Shown in pieces: positions 1 through 7,599 of a stretch of DNA of 10,382 bases (its first letter is position 1; every line of letters starts with the position of its first letter). Below the pieces are notes generated by a model. It ran no database searches. It was not told where the DNA came from and saw only the letters and a list, made by a program, of their open reading frames with translations. Both the position numbers and the translations under genes were made by a program. This DNA is from Cyanobacteriota bacterium (GTDB lineage Bacteria > Cyanobacteriota > Cyanobacteriia > Leptolyngbyales > Leptolyngbyaceae), in the NCBI GenBank assembly GCA_027482985.1, contig JAIXVO010000383.1, forward strand, positions 1 through 10,382. Direction: 5' to 3'.

Positions 1-653
1 ACGGCGCGGGTGCAGGGTTCGCAGCCGATGCTGATGAAACCCCGTTCGTGCAGTGGGTTGTAGGGCACATCGTAGGTGCGGATATACATCCAGACATCGG
101 CGGAAGTCCAGTAGGAGAGGGGATTAAATTTCACCAGGTTTTTGCCTTCTCCCGAAAAGCCAGGGTCGGCCTGCACGACGGGCACTTTTCCACGAGTGGC
201 GGGATTTTGGTCTTGCCGTTGGCCGGTGATCCAGGCATCGAGGGTCGCGAGTTTGCGGCGCAGGGGGGCGACTTTGCGGATGTCGCAGCATTCTTTATGC
301 CCATCTTCGTAGAAGCTGAACAAGCCTTTGGCTTTGACCAAAGCTTCTACTTGTGCCGCATCGGGATACATCACCTCGATCTCAATGCCGTAGTGTTGCC
401 GGACTTTTTCCAGGAATTGATAGGTTTCGGCGTGCAGTCGTCCCGTATCCAGACTGAAGACCTGAAAGGGTTTGTTGAGGCGGGAGGCCATATCAATCAG
501 AACCACATCTTCCGCCCCACTGAAGGAAATCGCCGGGGTGTCGAATAAGGTCAACGCCCGTTCCAAAATTTTTTCGGGTGTCTGCTGAGCCAGTTCCGCT
601 TCCAAACTGGGAAGATCGAGGGCAGCCAGGGTGTTTTCGGCCAGTGACGCCAT
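1..653 (-). CDS. cysH: Phosphoadenylyl/adenylyl-sulfate reductase CysH, 3' end cut by window edge
   Basis: Reduces activated sulfate (PAPS or APS) to sulfite with thioredoxin-type electrons in cytosolic assimilatory sulfate reduction. The frame is open from ATG at 651-653 to the window edge (217 full codons), so only about 25-30 C-terminal residues should be missing. Visible family signatures: the nucleotide-binding SFSGAEDV loop (residues ~43-50), [10 protein letters not shown] (~69-78), [13 protein letters not shown] with the cysteine pair C122/C123, TGQRQDQ (~143-149), and GCEPCTR with C211/C214. The CC...CxxC quartet is the [4Fe-4S] ligand set typical of APS-using or dual-specificity enzymes and is absent from E. 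coli-type PAPS reductases, so APS use is plausible. The catalytic ECGLH-type motif should lie just off the edge and cannot be checked. The start is supported by GAGAG at 663-667, 9 nt upstream. The gene lies 54 bp downstream of the hybrid kinase on the same strand. The family call is very secure; substrate choice is inference. Confidence 0.96.
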   Translation of the reverse strand, partial: MASLAENTLAALDLPSLEAELAQQTPEKILERALTLFDTPAISFSGAEDVVLIDMASRLNKPFQVFSLDTGRLHAETYQFLEKVRQHYGIEIEVMYPDAAQVEALVKAKGLFSFYEDGHKECCDIRKVAPLRRKLATLDAWITGQRQDQNPATRGKVPVVQADPGFSGEGKNLVKFNPLSYWTSADVWMYIRTYDVPYNPLHERGFISIGCEPCTRA

Positions 654-662
654 AGTTAAAAT

Positions 663-667
663 CTCTC
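663..667 (-). promoter_or_regulatory. Ribosome binding site of cysH
   Basis: GAGAG on the minus strand is followed by a 9-nt AT-rich spacer and the cysH ATG. It supports the chosen start and means cysH can be translated independently even if it is transcribed from the upstream kinase. Confidence 0.5.
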
Positions 668-685
668 AAGGATGAATGTGCAATC

Positions 686-693
686 GCGATCGC
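686..693. repeat. Intergenic HIP1 palindrome (GCGATCGC)
   Basis: A perfect HIP1 octamer in the 54-bp spacer between the kinase and cysH. It is one of about 30 copies counted by eye in this window; most of the others are inside coding regions, with further examples at 826-833, 1187-1194, 1871-1878 and 7552-7559. HIP1 abundance is a hallmark of many cyanobacterial genomes and is the main taxonomic clue here. Confidence 0.9.
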
Positions 694-707
694 TATTGTA
701 TCAAGCA

Positions 708-3700
708 TCACGCCCCCTCGGTTTGCGACTCCCCGGTGCCCGCTTCCAGCCCACGCTGCAACCGTTCCAAATCCTCCTGCAACTGCCGCACTTGATAGGT
801 GTGGATGAGTTGCTGCATGTGGGTGGCGATCGCGGGCGGGGTGGGATAGGTCGCTGTCCACTGGTCAAGTCGCTGCTGCATATCTAACAGCGCGCCCATT
901 TTCGCCAAGTGTAATAGGTCTGCCAGCAGGTCAGCGGGTAATGGTGCCGCCATCAGGTCTGCTGTAGCGGGGGTTGGCGAGGCTGGGGTGGGGAGAGCCG
1001 GATCATCAGCGGTTTCTGTCTCGTCAATCCATTCCAGTTGAAGCTGGGTTTTTAAGGTGTCCAGCAGTTGCGTGTAGCGAATGGGCTTGGACAGAAATGC
1101 GTTACAGCCGACATTCAAACTGGTTTGCTGATCCTGTTCAAAGGCACTGGCAGAGGCGGCAATGATAATCGTGTCGGCAAATTCCGGCGATCGCCGCAGT
1201 TGGCGGGTGGCCTCAAACCCATCCATCACGGGCATCACCAGATCCATAAAAATCACGTCGGGCTGAAATTGGGCGGCTTGTTCCAGTGCCTCTTGCCCAT
1301 TCCTGGCTTCTGCCACCTCAAAGCCCAACGGTTGCAAGAGTTGCCGCAACACCGCTCGATTTTCCGTGCGTTCATCCACCACCAGAATTTTGTAGCGATC
1401 GCCCCGGTAGCCAATAATTTCCGGTTGTTTTGCCGCACTCCGTTCCTGCCATGCGTCGATGGTCGTCACCGTCAACTCAAACCAGAACCGACTGCCCTGA
1501 CCGAGCGTGCTACTGACCTGCAATTCGCCGCCCATCAGGTTCACCAGCCGGCGACTAATGGCTAACCCCAACCCGGTGCCCTCCGTCATTCGCTGGCGAT
1601 CGCCCACCTGCTGAAAGGGCAAAAAGATTTCGTCTAAATCGGTCGGGGCAATGCCAATCCCGGTATCCTCCACCTGGAACCGCAGCCGCACAGCCGCAGC
1701 CGCATCCGGTGCCAGCACGCCCACTTTCAAGGCGACACCGCCCTGGTCTGTGAACTTGATGGCGTTACTCAGGAGGTTCAACAACACTTGGCGTAAGCGT
1801 TGCTCATCGGCGTGGATGGCGATGGGCAGCGGGGTGAGCGGTTCGTAGAGGAAGGAGATGCCCTTTTGCTGCGATCGCAGGCGGAACAGATCGGCGATCG
1901 CCTGCAAAAAGTTGGGCAGTTGAAAGTCGGTGAGATGCAGTTCTAGCCGACGGGCTTCAATTTTGGACAGATCCAGGACATCGTTAATCAGCATTAGCAA
2001 ATGTTCGCCACACTGATGGATTGTGTCGAGTTCCTGCATATCGTTGGCGGTGAGGGATTTGCTGCGGCGCAGAATTTGGGAATAGCCCAAAATCCCATTC
2101 AGCGGGGTGCGGAGTTCATGACTCATATTGGCCAGGAAATCACTTTTCGCCCGATTCGCCACTTCCGCCGCTTCTTTGGCAATTTGCAATTCCACTTCCA
2201 CCGCTTTGCGATCGCTAATGTCGCGCCCAATCCCCACACAGTACAGTACCCTACCCGCTTCATCACACACGGGAGCCAGGTTGGAGATCTGCCAGCGCCA
2301 GGTGCCATCCTGATGTTGCACCCGATATTCGATCCCCGCGATCGCTTGCCGCGTCACCAGCAATTCTTGAAATTGGGCTTCACAACGGGCGCGATCGTCC
2401 GCATGAATTTGGGGTGCAAAGGGTTTCCCCAGCAATAGGTCAGGCGGATAGCCGAGCAGGTGGATGGCGTTGGGTGAAACGTAGGAAAATAAACCCGCTG
2501 GCGTGAGCAGATAAATCAAGTCATTGGCGTATTCCACAATGCTGCGGAATTTAGTTTCACTTTGCTTTAAAGCTTCTTCAACTTGTTTGCGTTGAGTGAC
2601 ATCGATCGCGACCGAGAGAATCTCAATCAGATTGCCGCAGTCATCCACAATCGGTTTATTACTCCAGGACAACCAGACGCGATCGCCATTTTTGAGCATA
2701 TTTTCATTCTCATTCGCCATGTAGCGTTCGGGATGCTGACTGATCTCCTGGAGTAGTTGTTCTAAGTTGCGGCCAGAACTTTCAGTCACGGGTACTAAGG
2801 TGCCGACGACATGCCGCCCGACTAAGTTCTCGGTTTCATAGCCAAAGAAGTGTTTGCCGTAGTCATTAATGAAGCGAATACAGCCACTCGTATCCCACCG
2901 CAGAATTACACTATTGGCCGTCTGGACTAAATCTCGATACTGCACTTCACTCGCTTTCAGTGCCGCTTCCGCCTGTTGCCGTTCCAGTTCTGCCCCCGCC
3001 CGTGCCGCAAAAATTTTGAGGATCAATTCGCGATCGCGATCGGCCACCATTGGGCGCACATCCATCACGGCGAGATGGCCTAGAATCTTCCCGGTTTTGC
3101 TGCGTAAGGGCATCCCCAAATAGCTGACAATCCCCCCTTGCGCTAACCACGGATCGCGGGGAAAGGTCGCTTGCACGCCATTGTCGTAATGTCCGACGGC
3201 CCCCTGCAAGACCTGTTCACAGGGCGTATGGGCGATCGCGTAGGCGAGCCACTCCCCCCAATCGGTGCCCGTCCAGAAGGCGAGGGGATGGACAAAAGCG
3301 GGTGCTTCCGGGTTCAATTCCGTCACCACAGCATATTGCACCTGCAATACCTGAGCCAGATAGCGCACACAGGAGCGGAAAAACAAATTCCCCGTTTCCG
3401 AAGCCGTCCCTTCCACAATCAGACGTAAGGCTTCCTGACTTTGCCGCAGGGCGATTTCGGCCTGTTGCCGTTGTTGCGCTTCGATCGCCAGCGCCGCCAA
3501 ATCCGCCAGCGATCGCACAAAGCCCTGCTCCTCTAAAGACCAGGGGTAGGGGTCACCCGTTCGTTCCAGACACACCACGCCCAGCGTTTCGCCCCCTAAC
3601 CGAATCGGGGCATCTAACATGGCGGCAATATCCAACGGTTGCAGGTAAGTGGCCGCAAACTCACAGGTCCGGGGATCGGTATGGGCATCGCTGGCGACAA

Positions 3701-5684
3701 TAATTTGTTCCCGCTCTAACGCCTGAAAATATACCGGATAGTGTGCTGCTAACAACTCAGTGCCGCTGGTATGGATCTGGCTGAAGCGATCGAATAAATC
3801 GGCACAAATAATCTTGGTTTTGCGGGCATCGTACAGCCAAATACTGGCGCGTTGCACTTCTAAGGTGTGGGCGGCAACCTGCGTAATCGCGGCAGCAGCG
3901 GCTTGCCAATCCCCCCGACTCAAGGTTTTATTTTGAGTCAGGCCCATCAATGCGGTCGTTTGTTCATGCAGTTGCCGCTGACTCTCTCGCAACGCCAATT
4001 CCATCTGTTTGCGATCGCTGATATCCGTGGTCACATAAATGGCGCAGGGTTGCCCATCCAGTGCGATCGTTTCTGCCGAAATCAAGACAGTGCCCAGTTC
4101 GCCCGATTTCCGCTGGTAGTTCAGTTCTTGATTGCGAATTTGCCCCTGCCGCTGGAGTTGGGTGGTCAAGCCCGCGATTTCCGTGGGATCACTCCACAGC
4201 TTCAGATCCAGCGCACTTTGCCCAATCACTTCCTCCAGCCGATAGCCCGTCAGCCCTAAAAAACTCTCATTCGCCGTCAAAATCTGGCGCGTGGCCTGAT
4301 TCACGATCGCAATGCCGCTGGGTGACGACTGAAAGGCTTTAGAAAATTGTTCCTCCGATTGCTTTAAGGCGGCAGTGCGTTCGGCGACTCGCTGTTCCAA
4401 CTCCTCGTTACTGCTTCTCAGCGCCTCAAAGGACGATCGCAGTTGCGCCACCATCCGATTGAACGCCTCCGATAAACCACTCAGTTCGCGCAGGCGGGAC
4501 GTGGGAATCTGTTGCTCAAAGTCGCCCGCCGCAACCCCTTGAGCCGCTAAGCTGAGTCGGCGCAGGGGGCGAGACAACCGCCGGGACAGCAACACACTGA
4601 GGGCGATCGCGGCAGAGAGGGCCGCCAGACTCAATCCCAAACTGGTACGGGTGCTGTCATGGACACTTTCCATAAATTCGGCCAGCGGTGTCACCACCAC
4701 AATTTGCCAGTCCAGCCCAAACCGACTTTGAAAGCGCGTCACTTGCACCCAGTACTGTTGATCCTGTCGCCAGAAACTAAACTGCTGGGGGGCTTGCCCC
4801 AACGGTTGTTGGCGGAGTCGTTGTTGCAGGGTGCTAGCTGTCTCGCGCACCAGGGGATCAGCACTTTGGGTGGCGGCAATGAGGGTTTGTTGGGGGGTAA
4901 AGGGCAGTTGCCCCGCAGAGGTGGCAATCAAGTGACCAGATCGCTCTAGGATAAAAATTTCGCCCGCTTTGCCCACTTTCAGCGATCGCAAATGCTGTCC
5001 CAGCAACGCTAATGAGCAATCGACTCCCAACACGCCCCGCAAGCCAGCCTGCTGATCGAAAATCGGTTGGGTTAGCGAGAGGGTCGCCCCTTGCTGCTTG
5101 AAGTCGGGATAAATCGGACTCCAGACAGGTTTTCCCGCTGCCTGCGCCGCCTGGTACCAGGGCCGCTGGCGGGGATCATAGGCTGTCAATCGCTCTTTGA
5201 GGGTCTGTGGTTTGCCATTATTGATGGTATAGCTGTAATACCGTCCCTGCGTCTGCGCCCCGGATCTGCCCAACCGCCAGCCCTGCCCCGGCGATCGCCC
5301 CAGTTCCACCCATTCCCCCGTTGCGGTACCCACATAAATCGCCGTGCCACAGACGCGATTGAACAGCGATCGCTGTTGCCAGAAGGCAAAGGTCAGTTGA
5401 TCCGGATTCGCTAGACTCACCTGTCCCGCCTGAATCGCATCAGCATTCATTTGATTAATTAAGCTGGCATTATCGAGATCGTCGGTCAACTGCTCATGAA
5501 TGTGCTTACTGGTGCGGTTAACGACCTCCTGGGTCGAGCTTTCAACGACCATTTGCCCGTTTTTAGTCGCGATCGTCCCCATCAGCGTCATCACTCCCCC
5601 AAGGGGCACCAAAAACCCTAACAGCAGAATCCACTGCATCGGAATTTGGGGGGAAGCTGAAGGCGGGGATGGCGGGAGTTTCAT
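708..5684 (-). CDS. Membrane-bound hybrid sensor histidine kinase (dCache-HAMP-PAS-GAF-GAF-PAS-PAS-HisKA-HATPase-REC)
   Basis: A 1658-residue multi-sensor hybrid kinase. Order by residue: TM1 ~17-40; extracytoplasmic dCache-like sensor ~45-335 with the hallmark DPRQRPWY (~170-177); TM2 ~347-366; HAMP ~367-420; coiled coil ~420-447; PAS/PAC ~445-560; GAF ~590-740; GAF ~755-903; PAS ~908-1034; PAS ~1040-1163; HisKA with FLANMSHELRTP (phospho-acceptor H1189); HATPase with N-box NLLSNAIKF (N1307), DTGIGI (D1340) and GTGLGLAI (~1369-1376); receiver ~1432-1548 with D1437/E1438, phospho-acceptor D1481 in MDLVMP and K1533. All kinase and receiver catalytic residues are present, so it should be active. 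An Ala/Pro linker and a ~75-residue helical tail follow the receiver; no HPt domain is seen. The first GAF has a Cys (C674) but not the cyanobacteriochrome context. The ATG at 5682-5684 has no clear Shine-Dalgarno; the alternative Met16 has none either and would start at TM1. The ligand is unknown. cysH lies 54 bp downstream on the same strand; no separate response regulator is in the window. Confidence 0.96.
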   Translation of the reverse strand: MKLPPSPPSASPQIPMQWILLLGFLVPLGGVMTLMGTIATKNGQMVVESSTQEVVNRTSKHIHEQLTDDLDNASLINQMNADAIQAGQVSLANPDQLTFAFWQQRSLFNRVCGTAIYVGTATGEWVELGRSPGQGWRLGRSGAQTQGRYYSYTINNGKPQTLKERLTAYDPRQRPWYQAAQAAGKPVWSPIYPDFKQQGATLSLTQPIFDQQAGLRGVLGVDCSLALLGQHLRSLKVGKAGEIFILERSGHLIATSAGQLPFTPQQTLIAATQSADPLVRETASTLQQRLRQQPLGQAPQQFSFWRQDQQYWVQVTRFQSRFGLDWQIVVVTPLAEFMESVHDSTRTSLGLSLAALSAAIALSVLLSRRLSRPLRRLSLAAQGVAAGDFEQQIPTSRLRELSGLSEAFNRMVAQLRSSFEALRSSNEELEQRVAERTAALKQSEEQFSKAFQSSPSGIAIVNQATRQILTANESFLGLTGYRLEEVIGQSALDLKLWSDPTEIAGLTTQLQRQGQIRNQELNYQRKSGELGTVLISAETIALDGQPCAIYVTTDISDRKQMELALRESQRQLHEQTTALMGLTQNKTLSRGDWQAAAAAITQVAAHTLEVQRASIWLYDARKTKIICADLFDRFSQIHTSGTELLAAHYPVYFQALEREQIIVASDAHTDPRTCEFAATYLQPLDIAAMLDAPIRLGGETLGVVCLERTGDPYPWSLEEQGFVRSLADLAALAIEAQQRQQAEIALRQSQEALRLIVEGTASETGNLFFRSCVRYLAQVLQVQYAVVTELNPEAPAFVHPLAFWTGTDWGEWLAYAIAHTPCEQVLQGAVGHYDNGVQATFPRDPWLAQGGIVSYLGMPLRSKTGKILGHLAVMDVRPMVADRDRELILKIFAARAGAELERQQAEAALKASEVQYRDLVQTANSVILRWDTSGCIRFINDYGKHFFGYETENLVGRHVVGTLVPVTESSGRNLEQLLQEISQHPERYMANENENMLKNGDRVWLSWSNKPIVDDCGNLIEILSVAIDVTQRKQVEEALKQSETKFRSIVEYANDLIYLLTPAGLFSYVSPNAIHLLGYPPDLLLGKPFAPQIHADDRARCEAQFQELLVTRQAIAGIEYRVQHQDGTWRWQISNLAPVCDEAGRVLYCVGIGRDISDRKAVEVELQIAKEAAEVANRAKSDFLANMSHELRTPLNGILGYSQILRRSKSLTANDMQELDTIHQCGEHLLMLINDVLDLSKIEARRLELHLTDFQLPNFLQAIADLFRLRSQQKGISFLYEPLTPLPIAIHADEQRLRQVLLNLLSNAIKFTDQGGVALKVGVLAPDAAAAVRLRFQVEDTGIGIAPTDLDEIFLPFQQVGDRQRMTEGTGLGLAISRRLVNLMGGELQVSSTLGQGSRFWFELTVTTIDAWQERSAAKQPEIIGYRGDRYKILVVDERTENRAVLRQLLQPLGFEVAEARNGQEALEQAAQFQPDVIFMDLVMPVMDGFEATRQLRRSPEFADTIIIAASASAFEQDQQTSLNVGCNAFLSKPIRYTQLLDTLKTQLQLEWIDETETADDPALPTPASPTPATADLMAAPLPADLLADLLHLAKMGALLDMQQRLDQWTATYPTPPAIATHMQQLIHTYQVRQLQEDLERLQRGLEAGTGESQTEGA
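711..965 (-). other. Helical C-terminal tail of the hybrid kinase (after the receiver)
   Basis: Encodes residues ~1575-1658. After a low-complexity Ala/Pro/Thr linker (~1555-1575) comes an amphipathic, Leu/Gln-rich segment (LPADLLADLLHLAKMGALL, then HMQQLIHTYQVRQLQEDLERL). It sits where an HPt domain can occur in hybrid kinases but has no HPt-type H-x-x-K-G motif. Similar Leu-rich tails follow receivers in other cyanobacterial hybrid kinases, from memory of the family. The function is unknown; docking or dimerisation is only a guess. Confidence 0.55.
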
Positions 5685-5951
5685 AGGTTGAACCCAATAT
5701 AGCCGGAACCCTGGGTCATGTTGTGCAGGCGAGTCAGATTATCTACTCAGGATTGGCTTGGCGACGTTGTGCGAGACGACCAAAATCAACTCGTTGGGGA
5801 TGCCGCGCTGATTTCGTCTTCCAGACCTTCACAAGACCTACTCTAATCAAAATTGCTTGGGCATAACAAATAACCATTGTCCATTTGGCTGAATCGCTGG
5901 GACGAAACCTCGCCCCTGGGACAGACGGCTGTGGCCGAGATCGCCAATAGC
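5685..5951. other. Intergenic spacer between the hydrolase and kinase genes, no convincing gene
   Basis: This 267-bp spacer is the leader and probable promoter region of the kinase and the downstream region of the hydrolase, both on the minus strand. No hairpin followed by a T-run is evident on the minus strand, so no terminator for the hydrolase can be called. The only open frame of note is a 76-codon minus-strand ORF (5743-5973) that overlaps the hydrolase 3' end by 22 bp, has no good ribosome binding site and matches no family I recognise. A TATATT hexamer lies close to the kinase start. Confidence 0.5.
5696..5701 (-). promoter_or_regulatory. Possible -10 box (TATATT) of the kinase gene
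   Basis: TATATT on the minus strand ends 11 nt before the kinase ATG. A start site about 7 nt downstream would leave a leader of only a few bases, which fits the missing Shine-Dalgarno. No good -35 hexamer lies 16-18 bp upstream, so this is a weak call. The same CGGCTATA context occurs upstream of the 558-residue protein gene. Confidence 0.25.
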
Positions 5952-6647
5952 TCACTGCAAATAAGTCACCCATTGATCTAACAGTCCGGGTGAGCCGTAC
6001 CAGCGTTGGCCGGGTTTGGGTGCGTGGGTGGCACCTTCAATGATCAAGTTGTTGGCTCCGGCTAAATGGGCAGAAGCAACAGGCGTAATCCCATCCCCCC
6101 AACAATGACCATTGCCGCAGGTGATTTTGTAGCTGTTGTAGGCGAACCATTGCCCTGGACGGCGATCGCCCCAAATCGCCTGACCCGCCACACAAACGTA
6201 GTTTACCTCGGCGGCATAAAAGGCACCGGGATAGGTTTGATTCACGAACTCTAGATTTTGGCGCGTCCAACGTTCCAGACTGCTGTGGGGAGTGCCGAGA
6301 GTAATCAGCGTGTGGATGGACGGGCGGGCGTGCCATACCTGCTCAATGCCATTCGGGGTAATCCGGTACGGTTTTTCGCCTAAGTAAATGCGGGCCAGCC
6401 AACCGCCTGCCGAATGCCCAATCAAATTCACGCGATCGCTGCCCGTTGTTTGCCGCACTTGCTGCACCGTGGCATCAATCTGCTGAATGATCGGGGTCAC
6501 CGATCGCCCAATCGTGGGAATCCAATCATGCCAGCGAATCGGTACGGTGACGGTGGGGATACCCTGCTGCTTGAGGGTGGCTTCCAGCGATCGATAGGCA
6601 GGGGCACCCGCGAGATAACCCGGCAGAATCACGGCAGGTAACGTCAT
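5952..6647 (-). CDS. Alpha/beta-hydrolase, lipase/esterase type
   Basis: A 231-residue soluble serine hydrolase, probably acting on lipid or other ester bonds; the substrate is unknown. Visible: the first-strand signature AVILPGYLAGAPAY at the N-terminus (oxyanion region), nucleophile elbow GHSAGG (S79), and a conserved LITLGTPHSS segment (~114-123). WGDGITPVASAHL follows with candidate acid D185, and EGATHAP with candidate base H208. The fold is compact with no obvious lid insertion. Two cysteines (C177, C182) bracket CGNGHC just before the acid loop. No signal peptide is visible. The open frame extends to TTG at 6674, but the ATG at 6645-6647 is preferred: it begins directly at the first beta strand as in related cyanobacterial proteins, whereas the only Shine-Dalgarno-like AGGGA before the TTG is too close. 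The gene is divergent from cobI (74 bp between starts). A plant-type chloroplast homologue family looks similar, which is recall and not tested. Fold confidence is high, substrate confidence low. Confidence 0.9.
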   Translation of the reverse strand: MTLPAVILPGYLAGAPAYRSLEATLKQQGIPTVTVPIRWHDWIPTIGRSVTPIIQQIDATVQQVRQTTGSDRVNLIGHSAGGWLARIYLGEKPYRITPNGIEQVWHARPSIHTLITLGTPHSSLERWTRQNLEFVNQTYPGAFYAAEVNYVCVAGQAIWGDRRPGQWFAYNSYKITCGNGHCWGDGITPVASAHLAGANNLIIEGATHAPKPGQRWYGSPGLLDQWVTYLQ

Positions 6648-6721
6648 GAGCAAATCACAAAATAGGAAGGACAAATCCCTTTAGAATCGTAAGGCATTGC
6701 GGGATGGAGTGAAATGCTGGC
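6648..6721. promoter_or_regulatory. Divergent promoter region between hydrolase and cobI
   Basis: This 74-bp spacer must hold the start signals of both divergent genes. On the plus strand TAGAAT (6682-6687) is the best -10 candidate for cobI, and GGAG (6706-6709) lies 12 nt before its ATG. On the minus strand TATTTT (6659-6664) could serve the hydrolase. No good -35 elements are seen. The spacer is too short for a cobalamin riboswitch and shows no B12-box-like element. Confidence 0.35.
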
Positions 6722-7534
6722 ATGGTGACGATGGGAACGTTATATGGCATCAGTGCCGGGCCGGGTGATCCGGAATTGCTGACGGTGAAAGCTTTGCGCC
6801 TGTTACAGCAGGCTGCGGTCGTCGCTTACCCAACCGGCGTGCGTGGGAAGCCGGGATTTGCCCAGCAGATTGTCGCGCCCTGGCTGCAACCGCATCAAAT
6901 TTGCCTGCCGCTGGATTTTCCCTATGTGCAGGCGCAAGAGGTGCTGGAATCGGCCTGGGCGATCGCGGCGGCACAGGTCTGGACGTATCTCGAACAGGGG
7001 CAAGATGTCGTCTTTGCCTCAGAAGGCGATGTCAGTTTCTACAGCACCTTCACCTACCTGGCGCAAACCCTCCTGCACCAGCAGCCCACTGCCAAAGTCG
7101 AAGCGATTCCCGGCGTGTGTTCCCCCCTCGCCGCGATCGCCGCTTTGGGTTTGCCCTTGACCTTACGGGGCGATCGCCTGGTGGTACTGCCCGCCCTTTA
7201 CAACACGGCTGAATTAGAGGCTGTCCTGACATGGGCGGATGTGGTCGTATTGATGAAAGTAAGCTCCGTTTATCCGCAAGTGTGGGCAGTGCTGGCGGCT
7301 CAGGGCTTACTGGCTCACAGTTATGTGGTGGCATGGGCGACCCTGCCGCAACAAGTGATTCATACCGATCTGCCGCCCGATTTGGCGCTGCCCTATTTTT
7401 CCTTGATGATTGTGCAAGTCACGCGATCGACGCAACCTTTTGGGCGCGCAGATCGTCTTGACTTCTCAAGCCCACTTCCCACTCCTGACGGAGGTGTCCC
7501 GCGCCACCCCCCGGCTGCCCCTTCCCTGTGCTAA
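6722..7534 (+). CDS. cobI: Precorrin-2 C(20)-methyltransferase (CobI/CbiL family)
   Basis: Transfers a methyl group from S-adenosylmethionine to C20 of precorrin-2 or its cobalt form, an early step of corrin (pseudo-/cobalamin) synthesis, in the cytosol. Family marks: N-terminal GISAGPGDPELLTVKA (~9-24), the tetrapyrrole methylase glycine loop; EGDVSFYSTFTYL (~101-113), diagnostic of the C20 enzymes; AIPGVCSPLAAIAALGLPL (~128-146); and the closing strand PYFSLMIVQV (~224-233). The core therefore ends near residue 235, the usual family length. The last ~35 residues are a Pro/Ser-rich extension with no family match I recognise. Two in-frame ATGs exist (6722 and 6731); the first is kept, with GGAG 12 nt upstream, but Met4 begins nearer the usual family start. 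The TonB-like gene lies 65 bp downstream on the same strand. Other cob genes are not in the window, as is common in cyanobacteria, where they are scattered. Confidence 0.93.
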   Translation: MVTMGTLYGISAGPGDPELLTVKALRLLQQAAVVAYPTGVRGKPGFAQQIVAPWLQPHQICLPLDFPYVQAQEVLESAWAIAAAQVWTYLEQGQDVVFASEGDVSFYSTFTYLAQTLLHQQPTAKVEAIPGVCSPLAAIAALGLPLTLRGDRLVVLPALYNTAELEAVLTWADVVVLMKVSSVYPQVWAVLAAQGLLAHSYVVAWATLPQQVIHTDLPPDLALPYFSLMIVQVTRSTQPFGRADRLDFSSPLPTPDGGVPRHPPAAPSLC

Positions 7535-7599
7535 AACGACTCTGACGGTCTGCGATCGCGCTGCCTCCACAATCTGCCTCAACCCCCATTTACTGCGCC

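Noticed and set aside
48..548. 166-codon plus-strand open frame
   Set aside because: Antisense to cysH, whose conserved motifs are unmistakable on the minus strand.
3450..3920. First GAF domain of the kinase as a bilin-binding cyanobacteriochrome
   Set aside because: It has a Cys (C674) but lacks the usual Cys-His context and the spacing to the following strand; the surrounding TDPRTCEFAATYL sequence is that of ordinary GAF domains in kinases.
5896..5935. Short direct repeat CTGGGAC in the spacer as an attachment or insertion footprint
   Set aside because: It is only 7 bp, with no flanking mobile gene or inverted ends.
6648..6674. Hydrolase start at TTG 6674
   Set aside because: The extra nine residues precede the normal first beta strand, and the AGGGA upstream is too close to the TTG; the ATG at 6647 fits the family better.
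6648..6721. Cobalamin riboswitch upstream of cobI
   Set aside because: The spacer is only 74 bp, far shorter than a cobalamin riboswitch, and no B12-box-like sequence is seen.
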